Shown: positions 49,868-58,584, numbered from the stretch's first letter. The stretch is DNA of 64,000 nucleotides from JAIMBK01 sp040755975 (GCA_040755975.1 JBFLZY010000003.1:27378-91377), one strand, 5' to 3'. Notes: a model not told the origin generated them from the letters alone. Numbers and translations are program-made.

Positions 49868-50632
49868 ATGAAAATTCTAATGCTTACCGCACAGAGCAAG
49901 TTTAGGTTTAGTTGCCACCGCGATCTTGCGTGTTTTACCAGGTGCTGCAGGGAAATCAACATATTTCTGACTCCTTACGACGTTTTGCGCATGAAAAATA
50001 ACCTGGGAATCTCCTCCGGGGACTTTGTGCAAAAATATACCGTAGCATTGATTGCCGAGAACACAGGGCTGCCGGTTCTTCTATTAAAAATGGACGAACA
50101 GACCGGCCGGTGCCCCTTTGTGACGGAAGAAGGCTGCCGGATTTATGTCGACCGGCCCTGGGCCTGCCGGATGTACCCGCTGAACGAGGATGAAAACGGT
50201 AATTACAGCCTGGTTGCCGACAACAGCCGATGTTTTGGCCTGGATGAAAACCTTGAGTGGAGCGTAGGGGAATGGCTAAACGATCAGGGGATGAGCGCTT
50301 ATAATGAAATAGAAGCACTGTTCGGCAAAGTAGGCGAGCAGCTGAAAGCTTCCGGACACCAAATCCGTAACCCCCGGATCCAGGAAATGTATTATACGGC
50401 CTGTTACGACCTCGACAGGTTCAAAAGGTTTATTTTTGAAAGTAGCTTTTTGAAGGTTTTTGAAATCGACCGGGAAACCGTCCAGAAAATCAAAAACGAC
50501 GAGGTGGAATTGTTGAAGTTCGGTTTTAAGTGGGTTCTTTTTGGGGTGGCGGATAACAAATCCTTCAAGATAAGAGACGAGGTTTTGGAGGCGAAAAGAA
50601 AGGCGCTGGAGAGGTTGGGAAAAAGAGCGTGA
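49868..50632 (+). CDS. YkgJ-family cysteine-cluster (Fe-S/zinc) protein
   Basis: About 254 residues (ATG 49868; ATG 49880, twelve bases after GGGAAGG, would give 250). The YkgJ-type cysteine pattern is present: CFTRCCREINIFLTPYDV, then GRCPFVTEEGCRIYVDRP and WACRMYPL, with a further Cys in DNSRCFG. The C-terminal 100 residues are charged and helical. Family members are annotated as putative Fe-S oxidoreductases or zinc/iron chelators; the reaction is not known. It has its own promoter and leader and ends at a bidirectional terminator. Confidence 0.85.
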   Translation: MKILMLTAQSKFRFSCHRDLACFTRCCREINIFLTPYDVLRMKNNLGISSGDFVQKYTVALIAENTGLPVLLLKMDEQTGRCPFVTEEGCRIYVDRPWACRMYPLNEDENGNYSLVADNSRCFGLDENLEWSVGEWLNDQGMSAYNEIEALFGKVGEQLKASGHQIRNPRIQEMYYTACYDLDRFKRFIFESSFLKVFEIDRETVQKIKNDEVELLKFGFKWVLFGVADNKSFKIRDEVLEAKRKALERLGKRA

Positions 50633-50715
50633 CCGTACCAAAAGGACGGCCAACACCTTTCCTTTAATTCAACATTCAAAGAAGACCAAGGCGAAGTCAC
50701 GTAGCGAAGATAAAG

Positions 50716-50749
50716 AAGCCGCTCTGCGCTAAATCGAGCGGCTTTTATC
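50716..50749. terminator. Bidirectional terminator between ykgJ-like gene and cotJC
   Basis: AAGCCGCTC (50716-50724) and GAGCGGCTT (50736-50744), 9-bp stem with an eleven-base loop, T-rich on the + strand. On the - strand the A run to the left gives a T-rich tail, serving cotJC. Confidence 0.85.
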
Positions 50750-50751
50750 TT

Positions 50752-51324
50752 CTAAAACACCTTTTTCCTCGTCAGTTCCTCCTGCACTTCGTTTAACGCC
50801 TCGCCGAAGCGCTGGAAGTGGACGACCTCCCTTTCCCGGAGAAACTTCAACGTATCCTTTACTCCCGGGTCGTCGGTCAACCTGATCAGGTGCTCGTAAG
50901 TTGTCCGGGCCTTTTGTTCTGCTGCCATGTCCTCGTGCAGGTCGGTCACCGGGTCGCCGGTGGCCTGGATATAGGCGGCGGTCCAGGGCACCCCGCTGGC
51001 GTCCACCGGGTAGACCGCGTTATCGTGCTCGGTGAAGTAGCCTCCTAAATTGGTTTGGCGAAGCTGCTGGGGAGGCACATTTTTTAACAACCTGTAAATC
51101 ATTGTCCCGACAATTTCCCAGTGGGCCAGTTCTTCCGTCCCGATGTCGGTGAGCAGGCCCTTCGTCCGGTTGGTCGGCATGGTGTAGCGCTGGGTTAGAT
51201 ACCGGACGGCGGCCGACAACTCGCTGTCCGGTCCGCCGTACTGCGCCATCAAATACTTGGCCATGCGGATGTCGGGTTGCGTTACGCGCACCGGGTACTC
51301 CAGCTTCTTTTCATAAATCCACAT
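50752..51324 (-). CDS. cotJC: Spore coat protein CotJC (manganese-catalase-like)
   Basis: Inner spore-coat protein of the Mn-catalase fold. 190 residues. Starts MWIYEKKLEYPVRV at 51324, behind AAAGGGGGCGGG. Metal-ligand helices are visible: GTEELAHWEIVGTMIYRL and DMAAEQKARTTYEHL, with EREVVHFQRFGEAL near the end. Third gene of cotJABC, transcribed leftward. Upstream in-frame residues overlap cotJB and are not used. Confidence 0.94.
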   Translation of the reverse strand: MWIYEKKLEYPVRVTQPDIRMAKYLMAQYGGPDSELSAAVRYLTQRYTMPTNRTKGLLTDIGTEELAHWEIVGTMIYRLLKNVPPQQLRQTNLGGYFTEHDNAVYPVDASGVPWTAAYIQATGDPVTDLHEDMAAEQKARTTYEHLIRLTDDPGVKDTLKFLREREVVHFQRFGEALNEVQEELTRKKVF

Positions 51325-51341
51325 CCTTTGCCCGCCCCCTT

Positions 51342-51599
51342 TCAATAGTTGATATCCCAAGGCCAGGGCTGCTCGGCCCACTGCCATGGTGCTTTGCTGG
51401 TGGACACACCGTAAGCGGCCAGCGGGCCGTAAAGCCTTTCGTACTGCATCTTTAACTGGTTTAAACGTTCTGCGGTTTGATTGTAATCCCGCAGCGGCTC
51501 TTGTTCGTCGGGGTGGGTATCTAAATAAAGGGTTAATTCGATGGCGACAAATTCCAGTTGCTGAATTTCGCGGAGCAGTTGCATTTGGTTAGGATCCAT
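51342..51599 (-). CDS. cotJB: Spore coat protein CotJB
   Basis: 85 residues, ATG start behind AAAGGGGGAGCTTACC. CotJB pattern: LLREIQQLEFVAIELTLYLD, THPDEQEPLRDYNQ and the Trp-rich end APWQWAEQPWPWDINY. Works with CotJA and CotJC in the spore coat. 17 bp from cotJC. Confidence 0.93.
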   Translation of the reverse strand: MDPNQMQLLREIQQLEFVAIELTLYLDTHPDEQEPLRDYNQTAERLNQLKMQYERLYGPLAAYGVSTSKAPWQWAEQPWPWDINY

Positions 51600-51715
51600 G
51601 GTAAGCTCCCCCTTTGCAAATTTATTCGCTGCGCAGGAGTCTGGAACGCAGGGTTAAGAAATAGCCGAAAGAAGTATGCCTTGGGCCCGGACGACTCCTT
51701 TTATTATGGGTTAAG

Positions 51716-51898
51716 TTAATACGGGTAAGGGCGGTACAATTCCGGAAAGAGAGTACCTTTTTCCAGCGCTTCTTGCGGGCTGAAGGTTACGCCGTAGCGC
51801 TGCCAGGGAACGTATGCCTGGGCCAGTTTGACGGAGGCAACAAACGCACTTGCCTTTAGGTTTTCTTCTTTGTCGACCGGGTCATCACGCGTATTCAC
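51716..51898 (-). CDS. cotJA: Spore coat-associated protein CotJA
   Basis: 60 residues. KLAQAYVPWQRYGVTFSPQE and the ending GTLFPELYRPYPY are the CotJA signature. The start codon follows AGGAGGTGCTTTAATC. First gene of the leftward cotJABC operon. Upstream on the - strand lies CATACCAT (51951-51958), similar to the -10 box of mother-cell sigma factors SigE/SigK; a matching -35 box was not found, so control by SigE is expected from other species but not shown here. Confidence 0.92.
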   Translation of the reverse strand: MNTRDDPVDKEENLKASAFVASVKLAQAYVPWQRYGVTFSPQEALEKGTLFPELYRPYPY

Positions 51899-52154
51899 GA
51901 TTAAAGCACCTCCTGGAAACGGGTTACTGATTTAAGTACTTATTTTATATATGGTATGCGTTGCCTGATCAGGTTGCCACAGCCAAAAGCCCGATTTGTT
52001 TTTATTTGCGTGTATTTTTGTAATAAAAACGGTTTTTCCTGTAAAACTTAATAAAGGTGTTTGCAACTGGAGACACTCGCGACCGGGCAAAAAGCCGAAT
52101 GGAAATGCTTCAACCAGAAACGGTTCCAAACCCCTTGCGAATTGGAGGCCGGTT

Positions 52155-52874
52155 TTGCGCTGGTTAAGATTTAAACTGGAATTGATCAGAACCGCCGCAC
52201 GGGTTGTTCCACTTCTTTTTTTGTTTGTGCTGCCCGTTAATTTATGTTTTGGCGAGGGTGGTGCTTCCGGTTCGTTCCGTCCGGCCACGAGCTGGGAGTT
52301 GATCGGGCGCACGGTCGTCATCGATCCCGGGCACGGCGGGGCGGATCCGGGTGCGGTGGGTTATAGCGGGACCCTGGAAAAGGATGTCGCCCTGGCGGTA
52401 AGCAAAAAACTCAAAATCTTTTTTCAGCAGGCAGGAGCGAAGGCTGTCTTGACCAGGGAGAAGGATCAGGAGTTAGGCAACCCGGATAACCCGACTAAAG
52501 TTGAAGATCTGCGCAAGCGTCTGCAAATTGCCCACGAAGCAAAAGCAGACCTGTTGATCAGCATTCATTTAAACCATTTTTCCGATCGTTCCGAGTATGG
52601 AGCCCAGGTTTTTTACCAGCGCGGTTCGGCGGAAGGAAAAAAAATAGCCGAGCAGATCCAGCCCCAACTGAATGCCTTTTTAATTGATTCGGGCCGGCAG
52701 GCGCTGGCGGGTGATTTTTATCTTTGCCGCAATGCCCGGATACCCGCGGTGATCGTCGAGGTTGGTTTTTTGAGTCACCCGGAAGAGGAAAGAAAGTTGC
52801 AGGAAGACGGATACCAGGGGAGAGCGGCCTGGGCGATTTACCGGGGGGTGGTAAATTATTTTCGGGCGCAGTAA
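52155..52874 (+). CDS. cwlD: N-acetylmuramoyl-L-alanine amidase CwlD
   Basis: Forms muramic delta-lactam in spore cortex together with PdaA. 239 residues from the TTG at 52155, six bases after GGAGG. N-terminal signal segment (ARVVPLLFLFVLPVNLCFG) then an Amidase_3 domain with zinc ligands in VVIDPGHGGADPGAVG, LEKDVALAV and LLISIHLNH and catalytic Glu in VIVEVGFLSHPEE. The open frame extends further upstream without a ribosome site; that part is rejected. Exported to the forespore outer membrane surface. Confidence 0.92.
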   Translation: MRWLRFKLELIRTAARVVPLLFLFVLPVNLCFGEGGASGSFRPATSWELIGRTVVIDPGHGGADPGAVGYSGTLEKDVALAVSKKLKIFFQQAGAKAVLTREKDQELGNPDNPTKVEDLRKRLQIAHEAKADLLISIHLNHFSDRSEYGAQVFYQRGSAEGKKIAEQIQPQLNAFLIDSGRQALAGDFYLCRNARIPAVIVEVGFLSHPEEERKLQEDGYQGRAAWAIYRGVVNYFRAQ

Positions 52875-52880
52875 ATGCGC

Positions 52881-52900
52881 GCGCCGCAAGGGCGCTTTTT
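52881..52900. terminator. Terminator after cwlD
   Basis: GCGCC GCAAG GGCGC followed by five T residues. Lies between convergent genes, four bases before the end of the leftward gene. Confidence 0.65.
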
Positions 52901-52904
52901 GACT

Positions 52905-53468
52905 TCAAGCGCGGTTTTCGCGAAGGGTTTTTTCTTGCGGGAAGGCCGTTCTTTGTTGAGCACTTGCGAATCTTTCCGGTGTTTCGATTTTTTTTGTTAA
53001 ATTCCGGGGATTGAATAAACGCTCGTCACCAAAATTCGCCACGATGGCCATTTTGGTCGCGCCGAAGGCAAGGTGCGAAAGAAAAGCAATCAAGGCATCA
53101 TGAGGTTTTTTCACCGGGTAAACGCTCGTTGCCCCAAGTCTGGAGAGGAACCCGTAAATGAGCGCCCATTCTGCCGCGCCGATCAAAGATCCTTTTAAGA
53201 CATATTTATCCCTGCCCATCAAGGTCAGCCAGTAAACGCAACTTACCCCCAGGGCGGCGGCAATCATATTATCGGCAATAATTCCCGTCAGTTTGCCAAA
53301 CGGAGTGGAAACATCACCCTTTTTAAGAAAGATGCCGGCGGCCTTATTGGTAGCGGTTGCTTCGGTATACCCGGCCCGCACAAAAATCTGTTCCACCGCG
53401 GTTTTGGCTATATTTCCTCCCAATCCGGAGATTATTCCCAGCCAGAATCTATCTGTTATTTTTTTCAT
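52905..53468 (-). CDS. Conserved membrane protein, unknown function
   Basis: 187 residues from the ATG at 53468, preceded on the minus strand by AAGGTGGG. Three or four moderately hydrophobic segments (FWLGIISGLGGNIAKTAVE; GIIADNMIAAALGVSCVYWLTL; GSLIGAAEWALIYGFLSRLG; ALIAFLSHLAFGATKMAIV), and a charged C-terminal tail (about 35 residues). Transcribed leftward, convergent with cwlD. I do not recognise a named family; the type resembles small integral membrane proteins of Peptococcaceae. Confidence 0.7.
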   Translation of the reverse strand: MKKITDRFWLGIISGLGGNIAKTAVEQIFVRAGYTEATATNKAAGIFLKKGDVSTPFGKLTGIIADNMIAAALGVSCVYWLTLMGRDKYVLKGSLIGAAEWALIYGFLSRLGATSVYPVKKPHDALIAFLSHLAFGATKMAIVANFGDERLFNPRNLTKKIETPERFASAQQRTAFPQEKTLRENRA

Positions 53469-53751
53469 AAGACCCACCTTATTGCAATGTTGCTTATATT
53501 TTTTCTACCCAAAAAAGATCTTAATCGCTTTTTAGCCCAGTAATATTTGGCTTGTTGAACGGATTCAGGCAGCATGAGTAAATTCATGGAATAAAAATGC
53601 CTGCTCTGGCAAAACTTAATACTACAGCTTTTTTTGTTATCCTAAAAATGTTCGCGGGGTCTTTGGCCGGGTATTTAGCCCCGTTTGGCGGGGCCGGGAT
53701 TGCAGCCGGCACCCTTGCTGATCCCCCACTGTTTGCCGGGGAGGCTTCAAG

Positions 53752-54609
53752 ATGCGTTTTTTCCACCTTTTTGTAACCTCGTTGTTGTTCGCCGCTGTCA
53801 CTTTGTTTCCCGGGTATGGGTACGGCTACCAGGCCGAACCGGACTATACCCCTTTAAAAAAGCAAATTGAAGAATTCATCGCCACCAGGAAGGGAACCTA
53901 CGGAATCTATTTTCAGGATCTGGGCTCGGGAAAAAGTTTTGGTCTAAACGAAGACAAGCCGATGGTGGCGGCCAGCACGGTGAAATTGCCCATGGCCCTG
54001 TACCTGAATACCCTGGCGGTTGAAGGAAAGCTGGACTGGAATGCCAGGGTGGCGTACCAGCAAACCACCGACTACGAAGGAGGGAACGGCATTTTACGCT
54101 ACACCGTCCGGGAAGGAGACCGCTACTCCCTGCGGACGCTGCATACCCTGATGCTGACTTTAAGCGATAATATCGCCTTTCGCATGCTGGCCCGCCACCT
54201 GGGGCGGGATAATTTCCGGCAGTTTATGGCCGGCATCGGGGGAAAAACGGTCTATCCCGGGGGTAAAAATCTGACCACAGCGCGGGACATGGGCGTATAT
54301 TTGCAGGCCACCCTGGATTTTGTCCGCCGGCATCCCGAAGAGGGCAAGCGCTTGCTGGACGATCTGGCGCACTCCATATATCACCTCGGCCTGCCGGGGC
54401 ATTTGCCCGAAAATGTTGTGGTGGCGCACAAGGAAGGTGATTTAGACGAAGGAGTGGCCAACGACGCGGGGGTGGTTTTTTGCTCCCGGCCTTACCTTCT
54501 GGTGGTGTTAGCCAGCGGCGTCAAGGATTTAGATCAAGGCTTTGAGGACATTGCTCGGATCAGTAAAATGGCTTACGATTTCCAGGAAAAATTGTCCTCC
54601 AAAAAATAG
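53752..54609 (+). CDS. Class A beta-lactamase-fold serine hydrolase
   Basis: 285 residues with signal peptide (FFHLFVTSLLFAAVTLFPG). Active-site motifs of the fold: STVKLP near residue 75 (Ser-xx-Lys) and LSDN near 142 (Ser-Asp-Asn). The third motif is AHKEG near 224, Lys-Glu-Gly in place of Lys-Thr/Ser-Gly. The Omega-loop Glu typical of penicillinases is not obvious. Many such proteins in sporeformers are not resistance enzymes but cell-wall hydrolases; function here is open. Upstream of dacF. Confidence 0.85.
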   Translation: MRFFHLFVTSLLFAAVTLFPGYGYGYQAEPDYTPLKKQIEEFIATRKGTYGIYFQDLGSGKSFGLNEDKPMVAASTVKLPMALYLNTLAVEGKLDWNARVAYQQTTDYEGGNGILRYTVREGDRYSLRTLHTLMLTLSDNIAFRMLARHLGRDNFRQFMAGIGGKTVYPGGKNLTTARDMGVYLQATLDFVRRHPEEGKRLLDDLAHSIYHLGLPGHLPENVVVAHKEGDLDEGVANDAGVVFCSRPYLLVVLASGVKDLDQGFEDIARISKMAYDFQEKLSSKK

Positions 54610-54635
54610 AAAGCGCGCATTTTCGTACTTGTTTT

Positions 54636-54666
54636 CTGACGTCTGACGTCCGCCGGCCAACGACTG
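54636..54666. repeat. Short GACGTC-type repeat, copy 2
   Basis: TTTTCTGACGTCTGACGTCC then GCCGGCCAACGACTGA, matching the units at 905-936. Intergenic, about 60 bases upstream of the dacF start. Confidence 0.5.
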
Positions 54667-54724
54667 AATGCGCAGGTATAACTTTGCTTTTCTCTCACAT
54701 AATACAGCTAAGGGGGAATTATCG

Positions 54725-55906
54725 GTGTTTTGGAAAAAAATAGTTGCCGTTGCCGTCGTTTTGAGTGTTTTGTTAACCCAGGGCGCCGGGTTTGCCTTTG
54801 CCGCTCCGGAACCGCCGGAAAAGGAGGCGACGGAAGATAAAAAACCCAAACCCGCCCTGGAGACTACCGCGGAATCGGCCGTAATCATGGAAGCGCACAC
54901 CGGCAAGCTTCTGTTCGCCAAAGAGCCGGATAAAGAGCTGCCCATGGCCAGCGTAACCAAAATCATGACCCTGTTGCTGGCGGTGGAAGCGGTGGAAAAG
55001 GGAAAATTCAAGCTTACGGACCGGGTGGTGGCCAGCGAAAACGCCTGGGAAATGGGGGGCTCGCAGATTTACCTGGAACCCGGCGAGGAGATGAGCCTGG
55101 AGGAGATTTTGCTGGCCGTGGCGGTAGGTTCCGCCAATGACGCAAGCGTGGCGCTGGCCGAGCACATTGCCGGCACGGAAGAAGTTTTCGTGCAGGCGAT
55201 GAACCAGCGCGTAAAGGAACTGGGGTTAAAACATACCCATTTTGCCAACTGCACCGGCCTGCCCGCCGAAGGCCATTACACTTCGGCTTACGACATGGCC
55301 GTGATCTTGAGGGAGTGCCTGAAATACCCCCTGTTTAAAAAGCTCTCGTCGGTTTACGAGTACGATTTACGGGGCGGTAAATTCAAGCTCTGGAATACCA
55401 ATAAGCTGCTCAAATGGTATCCGGTGGTCGATGCCGGAAAGACCGGCTGGACGAACGAAGCCAGATATTGCCTGGCCTCTTCCGGAGAAAAGGACGGGTT
55501 GCGGCTGATTGTGGTGGTGCTGGGATCATCCGAACCCAAGAGCCATTTCCGCGAATCGATCAAGTTGTATAAGTACGGCTTTGCCCGTTATAAAGCGCTG
55601 GTTATGGCGGAAAAAGGATCCAAAGTAAAAAGCGTGAAGGTGGGCAAGGGCGTTGTCAACCAGGTGGACGTGGTAACTGCCGACCGGGTCACGGTGGTAA
55701 CGCCGAAAGGGGAGGAGCAGGGGTTTACCACCCGCGTTGAACTTCCGGAACAGGTTGCCGCCCCGGTAACGAAGGGGCAGCAGCTGGGCGCGTACAAGGT
55801 CTTCAAAAACGGCCAGGAAGTGCAGAGCGTCCCGCTGCTGGCGGGTCACGACGTGCCGAAAGCGACCCTCTGGCAGCAGATCACCAAGGTTTTTCGCGGC
55901 CAGTGA
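54725..55906 (+). CDS. dacF: D-alanyl-D-alanine carboxypeptidase DacF (PBP5 family)
   Basis: Removes the terminal D-Ala from stem peptides, lowering cross-linking of spore cortex. 393 residues from the GTG at 54725, eight bases after AAGGGGG. Signal peptide (VAVAVVLSVLLTQGAGFAFA), active-site motifs MASVTK near 76, GSAN near 135 and GKTG near 242, and the C-terminal PBP5-type beta domain. Usually SigF-dependent and located upstream of spoIIAA, as here. A terminator and a SigH-type promoter separate it from spoIIAA. Confidence 0.95.
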   Translation: MFWKKIVAVAVVLSVLLTQGAGFAFAAPEPPEKEATEDKKPKPALETTAESAVIMEAHTGKLLFAKEPDKELPMASVTKIMTLLLAVEAVEKGKFKLTDRVVASENAWEMGGSQIYLEPGEEMSLEEILLAVAVGSANDASVALAEHIAGTEEVFVQAMNQRVKELGLKHTHFANCTGLPAEGHYTSAYDMAVILRECLKYPLFKKLSSVYEYDLRGGKFKLWNTNKLLKWYPVVDAGKTGWTNEARYCLASSGEKDGLRLIVVVLGSSEPKSHFRESIKLYKYGFARYKALVMAEKGSKVKSVKVGKGVVNQVDVVTADRVTVVTPKGEEQGFTTRVELPEQVAAPVTKGQQLGAYKVFKNGQEVQSVPLLAGHDVPKATLWQQITKVFRGQ

Positions 55907-55954
55907 TGAAAAGGGCGACATGCTCCAACAAAGCGAGGCAGGATAAAGTCAGGC

Positions 55955-55993
55955 AAGGTCCTGGATAGAAATACGGGACCTTTTCTTTTTTAT
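55955..55993 (+). terminator. Rho-independent terminator after dacF
   Basis: AAGGTCC (55955-55961) pairs with GGACCTT (55976-55982), followed by TTTTCTTTTTTATTTG. Confidence 0.8.
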
Positions 55994-56024
55994 TTGTTTT
56001 TTAAACCAATATATGGTAACATTA

Positions 56025-56053
56025 GCAGGAAGAATTAATTAAAAAGAGAATTA
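56025..56053 (+). promoter_or_regulatory. SigH-type promoter of the spoIIA operon
   Basis: GCAGGAAGA at 56025-56033 matches the SigH -35 (RnAGGAwWW, one weak position) and AGAGAATTA at 56045-56053 matches the -10 (RnnGAATww); spacer 11 bp. It lies 31 bp before the spoIIAA start, and the spoIIA operon is SigH-dependent in Bacillus subtilis. Confidence 0.85.
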
Positions 56054-56084
56054 AAATCCACAATAAGAAAGGGCAGGTGAGGAT

Positions 56085-56423
56085 ATGGACATGGATTGCG
56101 AGTACAGGCAGGGGACGTTGTTTGTCCGCCCCCGCGGAGAGTTGGATATAGGCGTAACTGACGTTTTCCGGAAAGTGCTGGAGGAAAATTTGGCAAAGAA
56201 TTCAGTAAATCATTTAGTTTTCAACTTAAGCCAGGTTTCCTTTATCGACAGTTCTGGTTTGGGAGTCATCCTGGGGCGTTATAAGAGGCTTCAGCAGCAG
56301 GGCGGGCGGGTCTCCCTGGTGGGAGTCCAGCCCCAGGTTCGCCGCATTCTCGTTTTGTCGGGCTTATTGACCGTGATGCCGGAGTATGCTTCCGAAGAAG
56401 AAGCTGCAGCCAGAGCAGGGTAA
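56085..56423 (+). CDS. spoIIAA: Anti-sigma F factor antagonist SpoIIAA
   Basis: STAS-domain protein that frees SigF by binding SpoIIAB. 112 residues. The phosphorylated serine lies in VSFIDSSGLGVILGRYKRL near residue 56-58. ATG start behind GGGCAGGTGAGG. First gene of the three-gene operon under the SigH-type promoter. Directs forespore-specific activation of SigF. Confidence 0.96.
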   Translation: MDMDCEYRQGTLFVRPRGELDIGVTDVFRKVLEENLAKNSVNHLVFNLSQVSFIDSSGLGVILGRYKRLQQQGGRVSLVGVQPQVRRILVLSGLLTVMPEYASEEEAAARAG

Positions 56424-56441
56424 GGGTAAGGAGGAAAAGGG

Positions 56442-56885
56442 ATGGATAATCAGGCGAAGTTGGAATTTAAGAGTCTTCCGGCAAATGTAGCGTTTGCCCG
56501 GGTAACTGTTGCCGCCTTTGCTTCCCAGCTTGATTTTACCTTAAACGATATAGAAGAAATCAAGGTTGCCGTTTCCGAAGCGGTAGCGAACGCAATAATC
56601 CACGGCTACGACAATCAACCGGACGGGATTGTCACCATCGTCATGACCATCAGCAACGGCACCCTGGAGCTGGTGGTCGGCGATCGGGGCAAAGGTATCG
56701 CCAACGTGAAAAAAGCTTTAGAGCCCTCCTCCTCTACCGATCCGGAGAGAATGGGCTTAGGATTTGTCTTTATGCAATCTTTTATGGATAGTTTGCACGT
56801 CGAATCGGCTCCCGGGAAAGGGACGACGGTCACTATGAGCAAGTCGGTGGGCTCTTCCGGAAAAAAGGAGCAACTCGAACACTGA
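56442..56885 (+). CDS. spoIIAB: Anti-sigma F factor / serine kinase SpoIIAB
   Basis: GHKL-fold protein that binds SigF and phosphorylates SpoIIAA. 147 residues. N-box VAVSEAVANAIIHGYDN, G1 box VVGDRGKGI and G2 box MGLGFVFMQSFMD. ATG behind AAGGAGGAAAAGGG. 18 bp after spoIIAA, 15 bp before sigF. Confidence 0.96.
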   Translation: MDNQAKLEFKSLPANVAFARVTVAAFASQLDFTLNDIEEIKVAVSEAVANAIIHGYDNQPDGIVTIVMTISNGTLELVVGDRGKGIANVKKALEPSSSTDPERMGLGFVFMQSFMDSLHVESAPGKGTTVTMSKSVGSSGKKEQLEH

Positions 56886-56900
56886 GGTGGAACTTTGTTT

Positions 56901-57683
56901 ATGAGCAATCGTCTGGCGGAAATGAACTTGCCGCGTTTTCCTTTGCTAAGCGACGAGGAAATGCGCAGGCTCCTGTCCCAGGCCCAGGCGGGAGACGCCC
57001 GGGCCCGGGACAGGTTGATCAACTGCAATTTAAAACTGGTTTTTAACCTGGTCAAACGGTTTCAAAACAGGGGTTACGAGCTGGAAGATTTGTTCCAGGT
57101 CGGGTGCATCGGGTTGATGAAGGCCATTGATAAGTTCGATTTAAACTACGAAGTTAAATTTTCGACTTACGCCGTGCCGATGATCGTAGGGGAGATCCGC
57201 CGCTTTTTGCGCGATGACAACCCGGTGAAAATCAGCCGGTCGGTAAAAGAGACTGCCTACCGGGTGCAGAAAATCAGGGAGCGGCTTTGCAAGCGGCTCG
57301 GCCGCGAACCTTCCATCGGCGAGGTCGCCGCTGAGCTGGGAATATCCCGGGAAGAAGTGGTTACCGCCCTGGAAGCGGCCCAATCGCCTGCTTCTATTTA
57401 CGAAACGCTGCATCAGGATGAAGGCGACCCCATTTATCTGCTGGATCAACTGCAGAGCGAAGCCAACGGTGAAATGCCGCTGCTCGAGCGGATGTCTGTC
57501 AAGGAGCTGCTGCTTAACCTGCCGGAGCGGGACCGGAAAATTTTAACCTGGCGTTTTTTTGAAGATCTGACCCAGGTGGAAGTCGCGCGGCGGCTCGGGC
57601 TTTCCCAGGTGCAGGTCTCGCGCCTGGAGCGGCAGGCTTTGAAGAAATTAAAGGATTTAATGGAAGTTCAGGGCAGCGAATAA
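56901..57683 (+). CDS. sigF: RNA polymerase sporulation sigma factor SigF
   Basis: First forespore sigma factor. 260 residues. N-terminal LSDEEMRRLLSQAQAGD, region 2 EDLFQVGCIGLMKAIDKFDL and STYAVPMIVGEIRRFLRDD, region 4 LTQVEVARRLGLSQVQVSRL. ATG 56901 (ten bases after GAGGTGG); a TTG six bases upstream is possible. Spacer to the next gene is short and has no clear terminator. Confidence 0.96.
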   Translation: MSNRLAEMNLPRFPLLSDEEMRRLLSQAQAGDARARDRLINCNLKLVFNLVKRFQNRGYELEDLFQVGCIGLMKAIDKFDLNYEVKFSTYAVPMIVGEIRRFLRDDNPVKISRSVKETAYRVQKIRERLCKRLGREPSIGEVAAELGISREEVVTALEAAQSPASIYETLHQDEGDPIYLLDQLQSEANGEMPLLERMSVKELLLNLPERDRKILTWRFFEDLTQVEVARRLGLSQVQVSRLERQALKKLKDLMEVQGSE

Positions 57684-57740
57684 AATTTTACCCCCGGCGC
57701 ATAATAGTCAATACCAAAGAAGTTAATGAAGGGGGAATGA

Positions 57741-57935
57741 TTGGTGCATATTAAAGTTATGGAACTGGTGGGGTCGTCGCCAAACGGCTGGAAAAGCGCC
57801 GTGCAGGCCGCTGTGGACGAAGCTTCCCGTACCGTGGGCGAAATCGTGGGGGTGGAAGTGGTCAATTTTACCGCCAGCGTGGAAAACGGGCAGGTCACTG
57901 AGTACCGGGCAAATGTGAAAATTGCCCATAAGTAA
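57741..57935 (+). CDS. Dodecin family flavin-binding protein
   Basis: 64 residues, TTG start behind GAAGGGGGAATGA. Dodecin signature: IKVMELVGSSPNGWKSAVQA, AVDEASRTVGEIVGVEVV and the C-terminal strand YRANVKIAHK. Dodecamer that binds riboflavin, FMN or CoA and buffers free flavin. Unusual neighbour for spoIIA, and ended by its own terminator. Confidence 0.92.
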   Translation: MVHIKVMELVGSSPNGWKSAVQAAVDEASRTVGEIVGVEVVNFTASVENGQVTEYRANVKIAHK

Positions 57936-57990
57936 CCGGCGGGGAGTTCCCGGCGGAAGCAGGTTTTTCAGACAGGGTGAATTTTACGCG

Positions 57991-58022
57991 GCGGAGGTGC
58001 GTTTTTACCTCTGCTTTTTTAC
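57991..58022 (+). terminator. Rho-independent terminator after the dodecin gene
   Basis: GCGGAGGT (57991-57998) pairs with ACCTCTGC (58007-58014, one G-U), followed by TTTTTTTAC. Confidence 0.88.
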
Positions 58023-58110
58023 TTTTCTTTTGATTACCGTGATTAGCGCGGTCAACTCCGTATAAATTCCTTGGGGGGAGGGTATGCTAACTTTCCGGGA
58101 GGGATCGCGC

Positions 58111-58575
58111 ATGACCCAAAACCTTGACTCTTTACCGGCGGAAATGCGGAAAAAACAGTATGATCAAATGGTCAAGGAAGTTAAACCGCGTCCGCCGGTG
58201 ATCCGCAACGTCTTCTGGGCTTTTGTTATCGGCGGCCTGATTTCCATAATCGGCCAGGTATTTTTCAACATTTTTCAAAACTGGGGGCTGGGCCGGCTGG
58301 AAGCGGGAGCAGCCATGTCCAGCACGCTGGTTTTTTTAGCCGCTTTGTTTACCGGTCTAGGTTTGTATGATGAAATAGCGAAGGTGGGCGGAGCGGGTAC
58401 AATCGTGCCCATTACCGGTTTTGCCAATTCCATGGTGGCGCCGGCCATGGAATACCGCACCGAGGGTCTGGTCCTGGGGGTGGGGGCGAGGCTTTTTACC
58501 ATTGCCGGTCCGGTGCTGGTTTTCGGCATCGTTACCGCCTGGATCATCGGGCTTTTATATTACTTTTTCCGCTAG
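58111..58575 (+). CDS. spoVAC: Stage V sporulation protein AC
   Basis: Membrane protein of the SpoVA channel for dipicolinic acid uptake into spores and its release during germination. 154 residues with four hydrophobic segments (FWAFVIGGLISIIGQVFFNI; STLVFLAALFTGLGL; VPITGFANSMVAPAMEY; TIAGPVLVFGIVTAWIIGL). ATG 58111 has CGGGAGGG nine bases upstream; ATG 58084 sits one base from another site and is less likely. A SigG promoter is expected but I could not identify one. Confidence 0.94.
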   Translation: MTQNLDSLPAEMRKKQYDQMVKEVKPRPPVIRNVFWAFVIGGLISIIGQVFFNIFQNWGLGRLEAGAAMSSTLVFLAALFTGLGLYDEIAKVGGAGTIVPITGFANSMVAPAMEYRTEGLVLGVGARLFTIAGPVLVFGIVTAWIIGLLYYFFR

Positions 58576-58584
58576 GGGGTGCCC

